A stretch of 9,736 nt of DNA, taken from contig CALKXN010000168.1 in the NCBI GenBank assembly GCA_938003555.1, positions 1 to 9,736 on the forward strand, written 5' to 3'. Every line of letters starts with the position of its first letter. Position 1 is the first letter of the stretch. Below, in pieces: positions 8,905 to 9,736 of the stretch. Below the pieces are notes generated by a model. That model had not been told where the DNA came from. It searched no databases and saw only the letters and a list, made by a program, of their open reading frames with translations. The DNA is from an uncultured Robiginitomaculum sp. GTDB lineage: Bacteria > Pseudomonadota > Alphaproteobacteria > Caulobacterales > Maricaulaceae. The position numbers and the translations under genes are program-made.

Positions 8905-9006
8905 AGCCTAAATCTTTGCCGCGATAATGCAGCACATGCAAGGCAATTTGGCTTGTAATCTTGCGGCGCATGCCTAAATAAAGCTTGAATATTAAAGGAG
9001 GCCGCA
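8905..9006. promoter_or_regulatory. Divergent intergenic region between tsaE and the ferredoxin gene
   Basis: These 102 bases must carry the 5' signals for both the six-gene minus-strand set and the plus-strand Fe-S pair. For the plus strand the best candidate is TTGTAA (8953-8958) with a 16-base spacer to TAAATA (8975-8980), a partial match to the housekeeping consensus. For the minus strand I find no convincing -35/-10 pair; CATTAT (8929-8924) is the only AT-rich -10 candidate. No operator palindrome or riboswitch-like structure is evident. Confidence 0.4.
8994..9001 (+). promoter_or_regulatory. Strong ribosome binding site for the TTG-started ferredoxin gene
   Basis: AAAGGAGG, a near-perfect Shine-Dalgarno sequence, sits five bases before the TTG at 9007. 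No in-frame ATG lies nearby upstream. The only close ATG, at 8970, reads M-P-K and stops, so the TTG is the start. Confidence 0.8.
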
Positions 9007-9324
9007 TTGCCAAAAATTATCTTTACGGACAACGCCGGAACATCACGCGAAGTCGAGGCAAAAAATGGCCAGTCCATCATGGAAGCCGCTGTTCAAAATA
9101 TGATCCCGGAAATTGACGCGGATTGCGGCGGAGCTTGCGCCTGCGCCACATGTCATGTCTTTGTCGCAGAAGGCTGGGCTGAGAAGCTAAAACCGATGGA
9201 TGATATGGAAGAATCCATGCTCGACTTTGCCGAAGGCGTTCAGCCCAATTCACGCCTCTGCTGCCAAATCCTGATGAGTGATGAGCTTGACGGGATTGCC
9301 GTTAGCACGCCCGAAAGTCAGTAA
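9007..9324 (+). CDS. [2Fe-2S] ferredoxin, adrenodoxin / ferredoxin VI type
   Basis: A 105-residue soluble electron carrier of the vertebrate-type ferredoxin class. The N-terminus (PKIIFTDNAGTSREVEAK) and the cluster loop DADCGGACACATCH (37-50) closely resemble Rhodobacter capsulatus ferredoxin VI (FdxE) as I remember it. The [2Fe-2S] ligands should be C40, C46, C49 and C86 (C-x5-C-x2-C plus the Cys of RLCCQI). C44 and C85 are extra; C44 also occurs in ferredoxin VI, while C85 sits where relatives have Ser or Thr. Such proteins pass electrons to cytochromes P450 or to Fe-S assembly, and here the adjacent scaffold-like gene favours a link with Fe-S biogenesis, which is inference. The start is TTG with a strong AAAGGAGG. 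The stop is 17 bases before the next gene, so the two are probably co-transcribed. Confidence 0.92.
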   Translation: MPKIIFTDNAGTSREVEAKNGQSIMEAAVQNMIPEIDADCGGACACATCHVFVAEGWAEKLKPMDDMEESMLDFAEGVQPNSRLCCQILMSDELDGIAVSTPESQ

Positions 9325-9341
9325 AAGGCGGGCCAAGCAAC

Positions 9342-9736
9342 ATGTTTGGCGATTTATACAATACCGATATTTTAACGCTGGCGGCATCGCTAAAGGATGC
9401 GCGCCTTGACGCCCCCTGCGCCGCCGCGCGGGCCGTGTCCAAGCTCTGCGGGTCAGAACTCGAAATTGATCTGAACATGAGCGGCGACGTCGTCAGCGAC
9501 GTCGCGCTACGCGTTAAAGCCTGCGCGCTGGGACAAGCCAGCGCGGCCATTTTGCAAGACGCGATTATCGGCGCGAGCGCGGATGACATTCACGACGCCC
9601 ATGACATGCTAGACGCCATGTTGAAATCCGGCGGTGAGCCGCCGACAGGGCGCTTCGAGAAATTAGCCATGCTACAAGGCGTTGCAGCCTACCCTGCCCG
9701 TCATACCAGCACTTTACTTGCGTTCAAAGCCGCGTG
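9342..9736 (+). CDS. Iron-sulfur cluster scaffold-like protein (IscU/NifU N-terminal fold), partial
   Basis: An open frame of 131 codons running off the window edge, starting MFGDLYNTDILTLAASL. The opening L-Y-x-x-x-I-L-x-L-A, the C-G-S at 36-38, ACALGQASAAIL (60-71) and the late YPARHTSTLLAFKA match the alphaproteobacterial 'iron-sulfur cluster assembly scaffold' family related to IscU and NifU. IscU holds its cluster with three cysteines and an Asp. Here C36 and C61 align with the first two cysteines, the Asp after C-G is Ser38, and the third cysteine position (H-C-S in IscU) reads H-T-S. The protein may bind a cluster differently, or be an accessory rather than the main scaffold. The family call is good; function is uncertain. 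The ribosome binding site is weak (AGGCGGG about nine bases away), which suggests coupling to the ferredoxin gene. The stop lies beyond the window. Confidence 0.8.
   Translation, partial: MFGDLYNTDILTLAASLKDARLDAPCAAARAVSKLCGSELEIDLNMSGDVVSDVALRVKACALGQASAAILQDAIIGASADDIHDAHDMLDAMLKSGGEPPTGRFEKLAMLQGVAAYPARHTSTLLAFKAA
9484..9505 (+). repeat. Perfect inverted repeat inside the scaffold-like gene
   Basis: GCGACGTC (9484-9491) and GACGTCGC (9498-9505) are exact reverse complements, separated by GTCAGC. They form an eight-base-pair GC-rich stem with a six-base loop. The hairpin encodes the Gly-Asp-Val-Val-Ser-Asp-Val-Ala turn and lacks a T-run, so it is not a terminator. Each arm contains the palindrome GACGTC. 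Confidence 0.6.

Noticed and set aside
8970..8981. A tiny reading frame M-P-K-stop just before the ferredoxin gene, echoing its own M-P-K start
   Set aside because: It has no ribosome binding site and is too short for a leader peptide; the likeness is probably chance.
8601..9080. A 159-codon minus-strand open frame spanning the tsaE/ferredoxin intergenic region
   Set aside because: It overlaps tsaE in another frame and the ferredoxin start on the other strand, with no motif support.

Overview
The window looks like chromosomal core DNA from an alphaproteobacterium. The evidence is the alphaproteobacterial form of AddB, the gene order tsaE-amgK-murU-addB-addA-trxA, a ferredoxin resembling Rhodobacter capsulatus ferredoxin VI, and a cysteine-poor IscU/NifU-like scaffold. 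Base composition by eye is moderate GC, with many AT-ending codons such as TTA, ATA and AAT. That would suit a moderate-GC marine lineage, for example Hyphomonadales/Maricaulales-like, but this is only a guess. No insertion sequence, phage gene, tRNA, rRNA or CRISPR array was seen.

Minus strand, 8904 down to 1: one tightly packed set of six genes read right to left. tsaE (8904-8443) encodes the ATPase for tRNA t6A modification. amgK (8459-7431) and murU (7434-6697) encode a sugar kinase and a nucleotidyltransferase that probably return N-acetylmuramic acid to UDP-MurNAc for peptidoglycan. addB (6704-3612) and addA (3619-143) encode the two subunits of the AddAB helicase-nuclease for double-strand break repair. 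trxA, of which only the first 30 codons are present (90-1), encodes thioredoxin. Consecutive genes overlap by 17, 4, 8 and 8 bases; a 52-base gap precedes trxA. This points to one transcription unit with translational coupling.

Plus strand, 9007 to the end: a TTG-started [2Fe-2S] ferredoxin gene (9007-9324), then after 17 bases an Fe-S scaffold-like gene (9342 to the edge, truncated). The two are probably co-transcribed. The two arms are separated by a 102-base divergent intergenic region (8905-9006), which should hold the promoters for both.

No gene-free stretch exceeds 300 bases. I do not see a previously undescribed system. The most interesting points are the scaffold protein without the third IscU cysteine beside a ferredoxin, the AddB subunit with neither Walker A nor Fe-S cysteines, and the linkage of cell-wall recycling with DNA repair in one operon.
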